Below are positions 7,628-15,472 of a stretch of DNA of 20,240 nt, piece by piece. Under the pieces are notes generated by a model, which worked only from the letters and a program-made list of their open reading frames with translations, searched no databases and was not told the DNA's origin. Origin of the DNA: a virus; the IMG/VR virus record IMGVR_UViG_3300010401_000594, positions 1 to 20,240 of that record; one strand, given 5' to 3'. A program made the translations under genes and the position numbers. Each line of letters starts with the position of its first letter. Positions within the stretch are counted from its first letter, which is position 1.

Positions 7628-8413
7628 TTAGCTTACTTTCCAGGGGGCTTTGCCGCCGGCCTGTCCCGCTGCGGCTGCCGCGCGCGGGCGCGGCCTCGGG
7701 GCCACGACTTCTTCGACCGGCTCCGGATCGTCCAGAGGCTCCAGTTCATCCTCCGGAAGCTCCTCCTCGTTCACTTCCAGGTCGTCCTCCGGATCGTCGT
7801 CCTCGGTCTCGACGACCGGCACGGCCACCGTCTCGTGGTTGTCTTCCACGCTGCCGAAGTATGAGTCATCAGGAAGCGGGTACTTGCTGATCGGCTCGTA
7901 GCCCGCGAAGTCGATGATCGAGCGGTCCCGCTCCTGGTTCTTATAGGTGCTGGTCTCGGTCTTGACATCTGCCCAGACGAACGCTTCCATGAAGTCGATG
8001 GGCTTACCGGAGAACTGGTCCTTGTCGTCGTCCCAGAGCCCGACGGCTTTCGCGAACACCTTGAACCGGGTGACGCCCTTGCCCTTCGCCATCAGGCGAT
8101 CCGTAATCGTTTCACCGATGAACTGGGGATCGTCGCAGGAGATCACCTTGAAGGTCAATTCCAGGTACGGGATTTTGGCCTTGGCCTGCTGCGTCTTCTC
8201 GTCGATCCCGCCCTTCGACTCCTTCATGATCAGGTCCACGACCTGCAGGGCGTACTTGCCGGGGGTAAAGAGGACGTAGCCGCCACCACCCTCGCTGCCG
8301 TCTACGGTAAAGTCGTCGTTGAGCCCGATGCTGCCACCTCCGTTGCCGGACGGGGATTTGCGCTGCAGGCGCTCAAGCTCGGCTACTTCGTCGTCGATTT
8401 CTTGCTTTGCCAT
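7628..8413 (-). CDS. Probable ssDNA-binding protein (DUF669-like)
   Basis: A 261-residue protein with no enzyme motif. Residues 1-35 are charged and glycine-rich; about 45-160 form a beta-rich region (YVLFTPGKYALQVVD, PYLELTFKVISCDD, GVTRFKVFAKAVGL) that could be an OB-like ssDNA-binding fold. Residues about 195-240 are strongly acidic (EDDDPEDDLEVNEEELPEDE), followed by a proline/alanine/arginine stretch and a short KAPWKVS end. An acidic tail is typical of SSB proteins, which use it to recruit replication partners. The gene directly follows a Sak4-like ATPase, the usual partner of DUF669-type phage proteins. The assignment rests on layout and context more than on a diagnostic motif. The ribosome site is weak (GGAG 14 bases before the ATG). 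Confidence 0.6.
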   Translation of the reverse strand: MAKQEIDDEVAELERLQRKSPSGNGGGSIGLNDDFTVDGSEGGGGYVLFTPGKYALQVVDLIMKESKGGIDEKTQQAKAKIPYLELTFKVISCDDPQFIGETITDRLMAKGKGVTRFKVFAKAVGLWDDDKDQFSGKPIDFMEAFVWADVKTETSTYKNQERDRSIIDFAGYEPISKYPLPDDSYFGSVEDNHETVAVPVVETEDDDPEDDLEVNEEELPEDELEPLDDPEPVEEVVAPRPRPRAAAAAGQAGGKAPWKVS

Positions 8414-8449
8414 GATCTGTTGTTTATCTCCGTGTGTGGGTTGGGTTGG

Positions 8450-9220
8450 TTACGGTTTGAGACACTTCTGGATCAGCTTGGTGATGTGCGGCTCCTCCCA
8501 GTCGCCGAGACGGGACGAGCGGCACTTCGCGTTCACTTCGACCGCCCCAAGCTGAGGACGGAGGCGAAGTTTGCGGATGACTTTGACGACATCCTTGTTT
8601 TGCGGGTCCGGCTTTTCGAGCATCGTGTACCGGGCCATCGTGTCCACATAACCCGGCAACTCCTCTTCGATCCGGCCCGAGAGAGCCGGCCCGATCCCGT
8701 TCTCCGTGCTTCGCTCGTGCGCCAGGAAGATGGTGTGGATCGGCAGGTTTCGCAGTTGGCGGACGATGGCCTGCATCTGCATCAGGATGAGGTTCCAGTC
8801 CTGCAACTGCGGGAGAACGCGGTCGGCCTGCTTCAGGATGTCGTTCATCAACACCCGCTGAAGCTCGGTCAGGTTGTCCACGACTACGGTTCCCCACCAG
8901 TTCGGATCGGCTTTGCACTCATTGCCGACTTTCTGGATCAGATTGACCATGTCCGCGAACGACTTGATCGGCTCGAAGAACAGGTCATCCAGGTTGATGC
9001 CGAGTTCTTTGATGAGGGTCGGGTCCGGGTTCTGAAGGGCCAGGAGGCCCTGATCGCAGTCAGCGAACAGGATCGGGCCTGGGGCGGTCGCGGCACAGGT
9101 CGTTTTCCCTGCGCCGGGACGTCCGTAGATGATTGCGTTGAAACGGAACTGCGATACATCCGAGACACGCCGGGGACGCTGAAACCGTGCCACCGGCTGC
9201 CTGGGGGCAGCGGCTGCCAT
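8450..9220 (-). CDS. Sak4-like RecA-fold ATPase (AAA_24)
   Basis: A 256-residue single-domain ATPase of the phage Sak4/RecA-core type, involved in single-strand annealing or recombination-dependent replication. Walker A is GRPGAGKTT (residues 33-41, K39), the strand ILFADCDQG follows at 50-58, and Walker B is TVVVDNLTEL (D115). A later strand HTIFLAHERS may carry the sensor residues. The C-terminus is basic, with VIRKLRLRPQLG. The ATG at 9220 has the best ribosome site of the region (AAGGAGG with about 5 bases spacing). It is the first gene after promoter P1 and is followed at 36 bases by the SSB-like gene, the expected partner. RAD52-like or Erf annealases are excluded by the clear Walker motifs. 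Confidence 0.85.
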   Translation of the reverse strand: MAAAAPRQPVARFQRPRRVSDVSQFRFNAIIYGRPGAGKTTCAATAPGPILFADCDQGLLALQNPDPTLIKELGINLDDLFFEPIKSFADMVNLIQKVGNECKADPNWWGTVVVDNLTELQRVLMNDILKQADRVLPQLQDWNLILMQMQAIVRQLRNLPIHTIFLAHERSTENGIGPALSGRIEEELPGYVDTMARYTMLEKPDPQNKDVVKVIRKLRLRPQLGAVEVNAKCRSSRLGDWEEPHITKLIQKCLKP

Positions 9221-9266
9221 CTTTCCTCCTTGTTATCGTATCGGAGTTTAAGGGCTTGGTTGGAGT

Positions 9267-9292
9267 GGGTTTGGGTTAGGGCTTGGGTTGGG
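9267..9292 (+). other. G-quadruplex motif in the P1 leader (plus strand)
   Basis: Five runs of three G (9267-9269, 9273-9275, 9279-9281, 9285-9287, 9290-9292) are separated by loops of TTT, TTA, CTT and TT. This meets the classical G4 rule. It lies between promoter P1 and the ribosome site of the Sak4-like gene, so the G-rich strand is the template strand and the transcript leader is C-rich. A shorter GGG/TTGGG tract lies at 8438-8449, just before the SSB-like gene. Confidence 0.7.
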
Positions 9293-9305
9293 CTTGAGTA
9301 GTCTC

Positions 9306-9334
9306 AGTGTATCCCGAGCAACCGTGTTTGTCAA
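9306..9334 (-). promoter_or_regulatory. Promoter P1 (TTGACA-17-TACACT)
   Basis: On the minus strand a perfect -35 TTGACA (9334-9329) is separated by 17 bases from TACACT (9311-9306), which is preceded by GGGA. Transcription should start near 9299, giving a leader of about 79 bases to the Sak4-like gene. It lies in the 142-base gap after the SNF2 gene, and the same element occurs at 16866 and 19890. Confidence 0.82.
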
Positions 9335-9362
9335 AGACGTTCGGAGACTATTTTGAAACCAC

Positions 9363-11246
9363 TTATCCGTTCCCGAAACCCTGGACCAGGAGCATTTCGG
9401 AGAGGTCTTGTTTCCGCTGGAGAGCGGTCAGAATCTCGTGATCCACCGTCGTCTTCTGCCGGCTTCCCTTCTTGTCCGTCTTCGGCAGATAGGTCACCAG
9501 GTCGATGATCTGGTACGGCCGGGTCCGGCCCATGCGGTGACCCCGGTCCACGGATTGGCTACGTTCCAGGAAACTGAACGTCAGCGAATGGTAGATCATC
9601 ACATCGGCAGCCGGGAGATCGAGCCCGTAGGCCCCGGCCTGTATCTGACAGATCAGCACGCGCAGCGGGTTCTCCCGGTCGTTCAGGCTCACGCGCAGGT
9701 GCTCCCGGTGCTCGTTCTTGACGCCTCCCTGGATGATTCCGAAGTCACGGTCCTCGACCAGCCCTGCCTCCATCAGCGCATCCCGGATGGCCTCAATCTC
9801 CGGTCGGAACCGACACCAGACCACGATTTGCTGGTCAGTGTCGGCGAGCGCGTACCGGACGTAATTCACGAGCCAATCGGTCTTGGCCGACTTGATCCGC
9901 TCACAGATGGCCCGCTCGCCGATCTCCTTCTGGACCGGGAACAAGCCCGAGGTCACCTGCTGCAAACGGGTGATCTGCACCAGTGCGTTGGCGACCGAAA
10001 GCTCCTGAACGGTGCCGTCCTCATTGGTTCGCGCCGCGTACATTTCTTCTTCGATCTGTCGATAAAGCTCGGCCTGTTCGATAGATAGGGCGATATCCAC
10101 CTGCTGGTAGCTCTTCTCGGGCATGTCCGTGATCGTCGCCTTGGTCACCCGGTAGGCACACGAATACATCCGCGCGATAAAGCTCCCGATCTGAAGCGGA
10201 TTGAAGCCGGTGAAGTCGTTTCCGGAGAACCCTCCCAGGAGGAAGTACTGCCGCATGAAGTTCCAGTAGCTGGTGCCGAACACCCTGTCGTCGATGAACC
10301 GATAAAGACTCCACAGGTCCCCCGGATGGTTGCCGAGCGGGGTCCCGGTCATCGGGACCCGATACTCGGCGTGATCGGCCAGCTTGAACGCCGCTTTCGA
10401 AACCTGCGCGGTGCGCTCTTTGATCGTGGTCGCCTCATCGGCGATAACCGCTTTCCAGTAGAACTTGCAGAGCGGCTTGATGAGCCTGGCCAGCGCCTCC
10501 CAATTCAAGATGAACACGGTCGGCCGTTCATCGAACTGTCCGGGCTCGCCGTCGTACTGCCCTTTCTCACAGTGCCGTTCGAGGATGTCACGGCGTTCGG
10601 TCAAAGGGAGATCGATCAACATGACGACATTGGCTTCCGGCCAGATCGCTTCGATAGCCGCCTTCCACTGCAAGGAGGTGCCCTTCTTGCAGAGGACGAG
10701 GAAATTACTGCGGGTATCGAGCCAGCGCATCACGTCGTTGGCCCAGCGCGTCTTGCCACATCCCATCTCGGAGTACTGGCCGAAGCCGCCGAATTTGCGC
10801 TGCCGGAAGGTCTCGACCGCCCAGCAGAACGCATCGGTTTGATGCTTGTAGGGAGCGGGTTGACCGAAGGGTGTCTCCGGGTAAGCGGTCGCCCACTCCT
10901 TGGGAGACGCGAGCATCTCATCCCGAATGGCAATGTACTCGTCCGTTGCCTCGTCGATCCGGCCGACCGTCTCGGTAACCAGGATGTTCGTTTTCGAGAG
11001 GGGATAGGCGAGGCAGTCGTAGGTTTGCCAGCGCATCGCGCCAGGGAGATGGGAGAGCATCCCCAGCGGCTTTTCCCGGCCGGCGAAGCAGATCATCCGC
11101 TGACCCAGCGCATCCGGCGCGATCCCCACTTTGTTCATTTCTGAAAGGCCGATCTCTTTGGGTCCGGTGGGAGCATTGATCCGCACCCGGCCCCCGGACC
11201 AGCTTTCTTTCTTGGGTCCTTCGACAATCAACAAGTCATCAATCAT
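9363..11246 (-). CDS. SNF2-family DNA helicase/translocase
   Basis: A 627-residue superfamily 2 ATPase of the SNF2 branch. After about 130 N-terminal residues of unknown role come the PYKHQTDAF motif (Q-motif-like), motif I SEMGCGKTR (K165), motif Ia FLVLCKKGTSLQWK, motif II IADEATTIKE (D270-E271-A272-T273, a DEAT box in place of DEAH), motif III VPMTGTPLGN, and in the second lobe motif IV/V VLICQIQAGAYGLDLPAAD and motif VI SQSVDRGHRMGRTRP (R571, R574). Length and motif order match phage SNF2 proteins, which act as dsDNA translocases in replication or recombination. The start overlaps the sigma factor stop as ATGA, with no strong ribosome site, so translation is coupled. Confidence 0.93.
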   Translation of the reverse strand: MIDDLLIVEGPKKESWSGGRVRINAPTGPKEIGLSEMNKVGIAPDALGQRMICFAGREKPLGMLSHLPGAMRWQTYDCLAYPLSKTNILVTETVGRIDEATDEYIAIRDEMLASPKEWATAYPETPFGQPAPYKHQTDAFCWAVETFRQRKFGGFGQYSEMGCGKTRWANDVMRWLDTRSNFLVLCKKGTSLQWKAAIEAIWPEANVVMLIDLPLTERRDILERHCEKGQYDGEPGQFDERPTVFILNWEALARLIKPLCKFYWKAVIADEATTIKERTAQVSKAAFKLADHAEYRVPMTGTPLGNHPGDLWSLYRFIDDRVFGTSYWNFMRQYFLLGGFSGNDFTGFNPLQIGSFIARMYSCAYRVTKATITDMPEKSYQQVDIALSIEQAELYRQIEEEMYAARTNEDGTVQELSVANALVQITRLQQVTSGLFPVQKEIGERAICERIKSAKTDWLVNYVRYALADTDQQIVVWCRFRPEIEAIRDALMEAGLVEDRDFGIIQGGVKNEHREHLRVSLNDRENPLRVLICQIQAGAYGLDLPAADVMIYHSLTFSFLERSQSVDRGHRMGRTRPYQIIDLVTYLPKTDKKGSRQKTTVDHEILTALQRKQDLSEMLLVQGFGNG

Positions 11247-12157
11247 GGGTTCTTGAGGAATTCAGCGGCCTGGTACAGATCAGGGCTGCTCGCCATCTGC
11301 TGGCTGGCAACCTCGCGCAGTTTGCGAAGACTGCGTATCTGGGTGTGACGGACACCCTCGCGCGACATGTGGAAAACATCAGCGCATTCTTTCAAGGTCC
11401 AAACCCGGCCATCCCGGATGCCGTAACGGCACTCGATAATGGCCCGTTCGCGCGGCTGCAGGCTGCTCAACAACTGCTCGATGGATTTGATTCCCACCTT
11501 TTGCATGAACAGGACTGCCGGATCGACTGCCTCCTCATCGGCGACCTTGTCGCGCAGCGGCTCGTCCTGATCTTCGTTCGAGATCAGGGCATCCAGCGAC
11601 AGCGGTTCACTCGGGTAATGGATCAGCGCCTGAACGATGCTCCGGGAAAGAGAGGTCGCCGCGACAAGCTCTTCTGCGGTCGGGGCGCGGCCCAACTGAA
11701 GGGAGAGTTTCTTCTCATATTGGCGCACCTTTTTCTCGGCGTTGCAGCCGTAGGTCGGCAGCCGAATGATCCGGTCAGTTTTTTCGATGGCCCGAACGAT
11801 GGCCTGCCTGATCCAATAGGTGGCATAGGTGGAAAAGCGAAAGCCGCGCGTCACATCGAACTTCTTGATCGCCTCCAACAGCCCGATGATCCCTTCCTGA
11901 ACGATGTCCTCGTATGTCATGCTGCGGGCGTTGTACCGCCGCGCGACCGACATGACCAGGCGAATGTTGGCCTCCATCATCTCCTGTCGCGCGGCTTCGT
12001 CACCGCGCTTGGCGCGGGTACAGAGATCGATCTCTTCAGCGGCGCTCAAGATGCGTTTCAGGCATGGATAACTGGTAGAAATCGAATGCGCATTCCGCTC
12101 AACGGGCGCGGTTTTATCCGGTTCTTCCGTACCGTCAAACTCCTCAACGTCGTTCAT
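11243..12157 (-). CDS. Sigma-70 family RNA polymerase sigma factor
   Basis: A 304-residue sigma factor with the full group 1/2 layout but a short N-terminus. Region 1.2/2.1 spans about 36-75 (AEEIDLCTRAKRGDEAAR, EANIRLVMSVARRYN), region 2.2 EDIVQEGIIGLLEAIKKFD 83-101, regions 2.3-2.4 FRFSTYATYWIRQAIVRAI 106-124, region 3 about 125-190, region 4.1 around SLQPRERAIIECRYGI, and the 4.2 helix-turn-helix TLKECADVFHMSREGVRH (R266, E267, R270). Key -10 contact residues are mostly kept, but the threonine normally found in region 2.4 (IRQAIT) is V121 and one of the paired tryptophans is tyrosine. It sits between a methyltransferase (4-base gap) and the SNF2 gene (ATGA overlap). It may read the TTnACA/TACwCT promoters found here, which is inference. 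Confidence 0.95.
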   Translation of the reverse strand: MNDVEEFDGTEEPDKTAPVERNAHSISTSYPCLKRILSAAEEIDLCTRAKRGDEAARQEMMEANIRLVMSVARRYNARSMTYEDIVQEGIIGLLEAIKKFDVTRGFRFSTYATYWIRQAIVRAIEKTDRIIRLPTYGCNAEKKVRQYEKKLSLQLGRAPTAEELVAATSLSRSIVQALIHYPSEPLSLDALISNEDQDEPLRDKVADEEAVDPAVLFMQKVGIKSIEQLLSSLQPRERAIIECRYGIRDGRVWTLKECADVFHMSREGVRHTQIRSLRKLREVASQQMASSPDLYQAAEFLKNP

Positions 12158-12161
12158 GGGG

Positions 12162-13013
12162 CTACCCCCTCGGTGGCGGAAGGATCACATTTTCCAGAAC
12201 GGCCTCGACCTGGGTCATCCGGCGGACCCTGTTGACGGTCTCGCGCAGATAATCCGCGTTCAGATCGAAGCCGAAGTAGTTGAGGCCATAGTGAGCCGCG
12301 ACCACAGCCGTGGCTCCCAGGCCGTTGAATGGATCGCAAAGCGTGAACCCGTCCCGCAGTCCTTCGGGCGGCAGCCCGTGCAGTTTCACGCACCATTCCA
12401 CCAGGTCTTCGGGGAAGGTGCAGGGATGTAGCCCTTTCGCTTGACGAGTCTGATATGGGATGAGCCAATTGTTACCGCGACAATGCAGGCCATGTTCTTG
12501 CGCTGAAGCCCAGCGGCGCCGATTGGACGGATCGGTGTGTGGCACGCCAACGGCCATGCGGTTCAAAGGAACCTGACCATCGCGGGTAAAGTGGAAGATG
12601 TACTCGTGACAATCGTTCACGAAGCGCGGCGAGTTCAGCGGTTTGAACTGGCCGACCGTCTCTTCGCGAACCGTAATCGACTTAATCCAGTGTAGCTCAT
12701 TTTGAAGGACGAGTTCCGGTCGAAAAACGTTCGCCACATCATGGGGAATCCACGGATCGGTCGGCTTGCCGCTGATATTCAAAAACAACGAGCCTTTCGG
12801 TTTGAGCCGGGTCCGGATCGCGACCGCGAGCGTGGCCATCTGCAAGAGATATTCGAGACGTGGCTGATCGTCTTTGAACTCCCCGTAGTTGGTGCCGATG
12901 TTGTAATGGGGGGAGGTCACGATCACGTCGAGCGAATCCGGTTCCAGCCGCATGAGTTCTTCAATCGCATCGCCGCGCCGCAGGGTAATCGTTGCCGTTT
13001 CAGTTTCACTCAT
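12162..13013 (-). CDS. DNA methyltransferase, beta class (N4-C or N6-A), orphan
   Basis: A 283-residue SAM-dependent DNA methyltransferase. The catalytic motif IV TSPHYNIG (residues 33-40) comes before the SAM-binding motif I LCDPFNGLGATAVVAA (226-240), the order that defines the beta class. Ser-Pro-x-Tyr is typical of N4-cytosine enzymes, but here the usual second proline is H36, so the modified base is uncertain. LKPKGSLFLNI is the strand after motif IV. The ATG overlaps the previous gene's stop (ATGA) with a good AGGGAG site. No restriction endonuclease lies beside it, so it is probably an orphan enzyme that protects phage DNA from host restriction or marks its own genome. Confidence 0.9.
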   Translation of the reverse strand: MSETETATITLRRGDAIEELMRLEPDSLDVIVTSPHYNIGTNYGEFKDDQPRLEYLLQMATLAVAIRTRLKPKGSLFLNISGKPTDPWIPHDVANVFRPELVLQNELHWIKSITVREETVGQFKPLNSPRFVNDCHEYIFHFTRDGQVPLNRMAVGVPHTDPSNRRRWASAQEHGLHCRGNNWLIPYQTRQAKGLHPCTFPEDLVEWCVKLHGLPPEGLRDGFTLCDPFNGLGATAVVAAHYGLNYFGFDLNADYLRETVNRVRRMTQVEAVLENVILPPPRG

Positions 13014-13609
13014 TGATTGTCTCCCTGCCGCAGTTCGAACGGCTCTTCGTCATCAGTCTTGATCCGGCACAGTTCGGTCTGCAAGATGTCGAAATCACCT
13101 TCCCCGAGCAACCGGGCCATCTGAAAGGTCTGCTCCGAAGCGGCGAGCAGCCCCACAAACCGGTCGAGGTCCAGGTTCCAGTACCGGCAGCGGCTCACCA
13201 GTCGCTCCAGACGCCCGAGGTAGGCCCCGAATAGCCGGGCGCGCTCTTGATCGCGCTGACGGCCTTCCTGGCCCGTCAGCAGGGCATCGTAGCGACTCTG
13301 GTTGAGCATTCCGCGCGAGAAGTGGATGATCCGCTGGACCTTGTCCGCTCGAACGAAAGTCCCCTCCCGCTCATAGTCGTTCCACGGTTTTTGCGGGCCG
13401 GGAATGTACAGTTGCTCGGACGGTCGCCACCGTTTGCAGCGCACATAGTTTTGACCCAGATCGGGAACCCCTGCGGGCAAGACGTAATAGAGAATCTCCT
13501 GATAATAGTCCAGGACGCCTAAAACCGAGCCGACGGCGTAGACGCAGGATGGAACTTCCATGAATTGACCAAAGCCGGCTCGCCGCTTCGCCTCGGTGTT
13601 CCGTTTCAT
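13010..13609 (-). CDS. Hypothetical protein, 199 aa
   Basis: I do not recognise this protein. It is soluble, rich in arginine, tyrosine and glutamine, with no signal peptide or membrane segment. The C-terminal half (about 105-199) looks helical, with LFGAYLGRLERLVSRCR and LGEGDFDILQTELCR. The ATG follows the clamp gene's TAG stop directly, with no good ribosome site, so it depends on translation of the clamp, and its stop overlaps the methyltransferase start as ATGA. This tight coupling suggests a job tied to replication or DNA modification, but no motif supports a specific function. Confidence 0.8.
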   Translation of the reverse strand: MKRNTEAKRRAGFGQFMEVPSCVYAVGSVLGVLDYYQEILYYVLPAGVPDLGQNYVRCKRWRPSEQLYIPGPQKPWNDYEREGTFVRADKVQRIIHFSRGMLNQSRYDALLTGQEGRQRDQERARLFGAYLGRLERLVSRCRYWNLDLDRFVGLLAASEQTFQMARLLGEGDFDILQTELCRIKTDDEEPFELRQGDNQ

Positions 13610-14713
13610 CTAAGGCGCGACCATCGGCATCAGAATAGCGTAGTAGGCCCCGGAGTCCGGACTGAAGATCAGGGGGCGCAGGTCACTGGTGTAGTGCAGG
13701 TTGACGCGGGCGCCGTTGAAGCTGTTCAGGATGCCGGCGACTTGCCGCGCGTGCAGCCAGAGACTCTGCTCGGTTTCCGGGAGATCGTTCTCGCACGGAA
13801 GCTCCTCGTGGGCATCACCCACACCCTTGGCCTCCGTCCAGAAGCGCATCGCGTTCCCGTCGATCTCCAGGCGGAACCGGTGCATGTCCTCCTTGGCCAA
13901 GACGTCGATTCGCTTGACCGTCTCCAGGAGCATCTCCCGGTTCACGCTCACGTTCGAGATCGGCTCGCGAGGGATCACCTTCTGATAGTCCGGCGCGCGC
14001 CCGCTGTTCAGGCGGCTCTTGATCGTGTAGAACGGGGTCCGAAATTCGATCTGGCCCTCGTCTACCACAATCTCGATCTCCTCGTCCTCATCCTTGGCGA
14101 GAAAGTTCTGGATTTCGGTCACGCTGCGCCGGGGAATGGTGCAGGCGAACTCGGGCAGATCGTCGCCCACCAACTGCACCGGGTAGACCGCAAGCTGGTG
14201 GGTGTCAGTCGCTGCCATCTCCACCTTCCCTTCACAGAGAGTGAAGCGCGCCCCGTTCAGGCCGGGCCGGTTGGCGTCGTTCCCCATCGCGAACTCGACC
14301 TTCTCCAGCATGTCCCGGAGGAGCGACTGCGAAAGGATGACGCCGACCTTGTCATCGGTCGCGGGGAGCGTGGGCATCGGATCGGGGTAAGCGGTAAGCC
14401 GGAAATGGGAGCGGCCCGACTTCAGATGCGCGATGTCGTCCACCACCTTCAGGGTGACGTCGGCCCCGCTGAAGGCCGAGATTACTTCCATGAACCGCTT
14501 CGCCGGCAGGATCACCTCGCCCGTCGCCTCGACATGGCAGCCCAGCGCGCACTTGATCTCCAGTTCGTAGTCGGTCGCGGTCAGTTCGATCCCGATTTCC
14601 CCGGTCACGACCCGGATACACTCCAGCGCCGTGACGCTGGCGTTCTTCTTGACGCCTCTGCTCGTAAGCGCCAAGAGTTCTTTTAGATGCTTTGTAGGAC
14701 AGGTGACCTTCAT
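13610..14713 (-). CDS. dnaN: DNA polymerase III beta subunit (sliding clamp)
   Basis: A 367-residue processivity clamp, almost exactly the length of bacterial DnaN (about 366). Three repeated clamp folds are visible: residues 1-120 with LTATDYELEIKC and ILPAKRFMEVISAF, 125-245 with SLLRDMLEKVEFAMGND, RPGLNGARFTL and the strongly conserved AATDTHQLAVYPV, and 250-367 ending in YYAILMPMVAP, like the YVVMPM end of bacterial clamps. It should encircle DNA and tether the phage Pol III alpha subunit encoded about 10 kb away on the same strand. The start overlaps the HNH gene's stop as ATGA; an AAGGA site lies 11 bases upstream inside the HNH gene. The first 20 or so codons are AT-richer than the rest, as seen also at the start of dnaE. 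Confidence 0.95.
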   Translation of the reverse strand: MKVTCPTKHLKELLALTSRGVKKNASVTALECIRVVTGEIGIELTATDYELEIKCALGCHVEATGEVILPAKRFMEVISAFSGADVTLKVVDDIAHLKSGRSHFRLTAYPDPMPTLPATDDKVGVILSQSLLRDMLEKVEFAMGNDANRPGLNGARFTLCEGKVEMAATDTHQLAVYPVQLVGDDLPEFACTIPRRSVTEIQNFLAKDEDEEIEIVVDEGQIEFRTPFYTIKSRLNSGRAPDYQKVIPREPISNVSVNREMLLETVKRIDVLAKEDMHRFRLEIDGNAMRFWTEAKGVGDAHEELPCENDLPETEQSLWLHARQVAGILNSFNGARVNLHYTSDLRPLIFSPDSGAYYAILMPMVAP

Positions 14714-15273
14714 TTAGTGTCCGATCCTTCTCTGGCTCGGTGATGATACACCTGACGCACCCATTCCAGGAAATCATCCAAAGACCTGTCGAGTTTCGCT
14801 TTATTGCAAGGACCACAGCATGACACTGCGTTCTCTTTCGTGTAACCTTGCTTGTTGTCAACTCGATCAATACCATTCCATCGACATCCGCCATTGACGT
14901 CCGGTCGTCGCCATTCATGTTTCGGAGAGCAACCACAATAGAAACACGGCTGACTTATAAGAACGATGGTCTCTTCGCGTGTCAAACCCCACGGAATCCC
15001 TCGGGTTTTTGCTCGGTACTGAAGCTGATAAGCAACGTTATTTATCGCTGCAAGACCTTTAGGGCGCCGCCATCGTTGACTTGAAAATTCTCGGCGATAA
15101 CAACCACAGCTAGTAGTGTCCCCTCGGCTCAAGTTATTTGCACGAACCTTTGTTTCTGTGCCGCAATCACAAATGCAGAGCCAGACAGGATGGTTGTACC
15201 GGTTTTCAGCCCGGTATAGGACCGTCAGTCGTCCATACCGTCGGCCCGTCTTGTCATCAAGTTTCGCACCCAT
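14710..15273 (-). CDS. HNH homing endonuclease
   Basis: A 187-residue HNH nuclease when started at the ATG at 15273, which lies 14 bases after GGAGGA and just past the stop of the zinc-ribbon gene. The frame stays open to an ATG at 15339, but that start would overlap the upstream gene. The N-terminus has the RRYGRLTVLYR ... WLCICDCGTETKVRANNLSRG ... SCGC module common in phage HNH proteins, probably a zinc ribbon for DNA binding. The nuclease part has CFYCG, WNGIDRVDNKQGYTKENAV and CCGPCNKAK, the classic HNH with two cysteine pairs. G+C is low (about 43 % in 14821-14880). Its TGA overlaps the clamp ATG, so it sits directly before the clamp gene without disrupting it. Confidence 0.92.
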   Translation of the reverse strand: MGAKLDDKTGRRYGRLTVLYRAENRYNHPVWLCICDCGTETKVRANNLSRGDTTSCGCYRREFSSQRWRRPKGLAAINNVAYQLQYRAKTRGIPWGLTREETIVLISQPCFYCGCSPKHEWRRPDVNGGCRWNGIDRVDNKQGYTKENAVSCCGPCNKAKLDRSLDDFLEWVRQVYHHRAREGSDTK

Positions 15274-15283
15274 ATTCTGCCCA

Positions 15284-15472
15284 TCATTCCTCCGGCTCCT
15301 TTGGACCATTGGCGGCACAGAGACGGTTAGCGGCCTCAAGGAGTGGCTTGCAGTGTGAACAGGCGTTTTTACCGCTGCCAGCGATCATGACGCCTGAGTG
15401 GTACCGCTCAGCTCGATCCTTGAACGGGGTTCCGCATGCTTCACACGCTCCGAACGGCTGAGTGTCGTTCAT
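15284..15472 (-). CDS. Small zinc-ribbon protein, 62 aa
   Basis: A 62-residue protein with two cysteine pairs, CEAC (C10, C13) and CSHC (C38, C41), 24 residues apart, the layout of a small zinc ribbon. Such proteins usually bind nucleic acid or another protein; no closer family is apparent. The ATG at 15472 overlaps the stop of the 118-aa gene as ATGA and has an excellent AAGGAGG ribosome site 4 bases upstream. Its end contains the GGAGGA used by the HNH gene. Before the HNH gene arrived, it was probably the direct neighbour of the clamp gene. Confidence 0.75.
   Translation of the reverse strand: MNDTQPFGACEACGTPFKDRAERYHSGVMIAGSGKNACSHCKPLLEAANRLCAANGPKEPEE

Noticed and set aside
8402-9301. 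Plus-strand open frame of 299 codons opposite the Sak4-like gene
   Set aside because: The minus strand has clear Walker motifs and an excellent ribosome site; the plus frame reads through the G-rich leader.
13565-14686. Plus-strand open frame of 373 codons opposite the clamp gene
   Set aside because: The minus strand encodes an unmistakable DnaN; the plus frame is rich in arginine, histidine and leucine with no family pattern.
15274-15339. Longer start for the HNH gene at 15339
   Set aside because: It would overlap the zinc-ribbon gene by 56 bases and place the added residues in shadow sequence; the ATG at 15273 follows a GGAGGA site.
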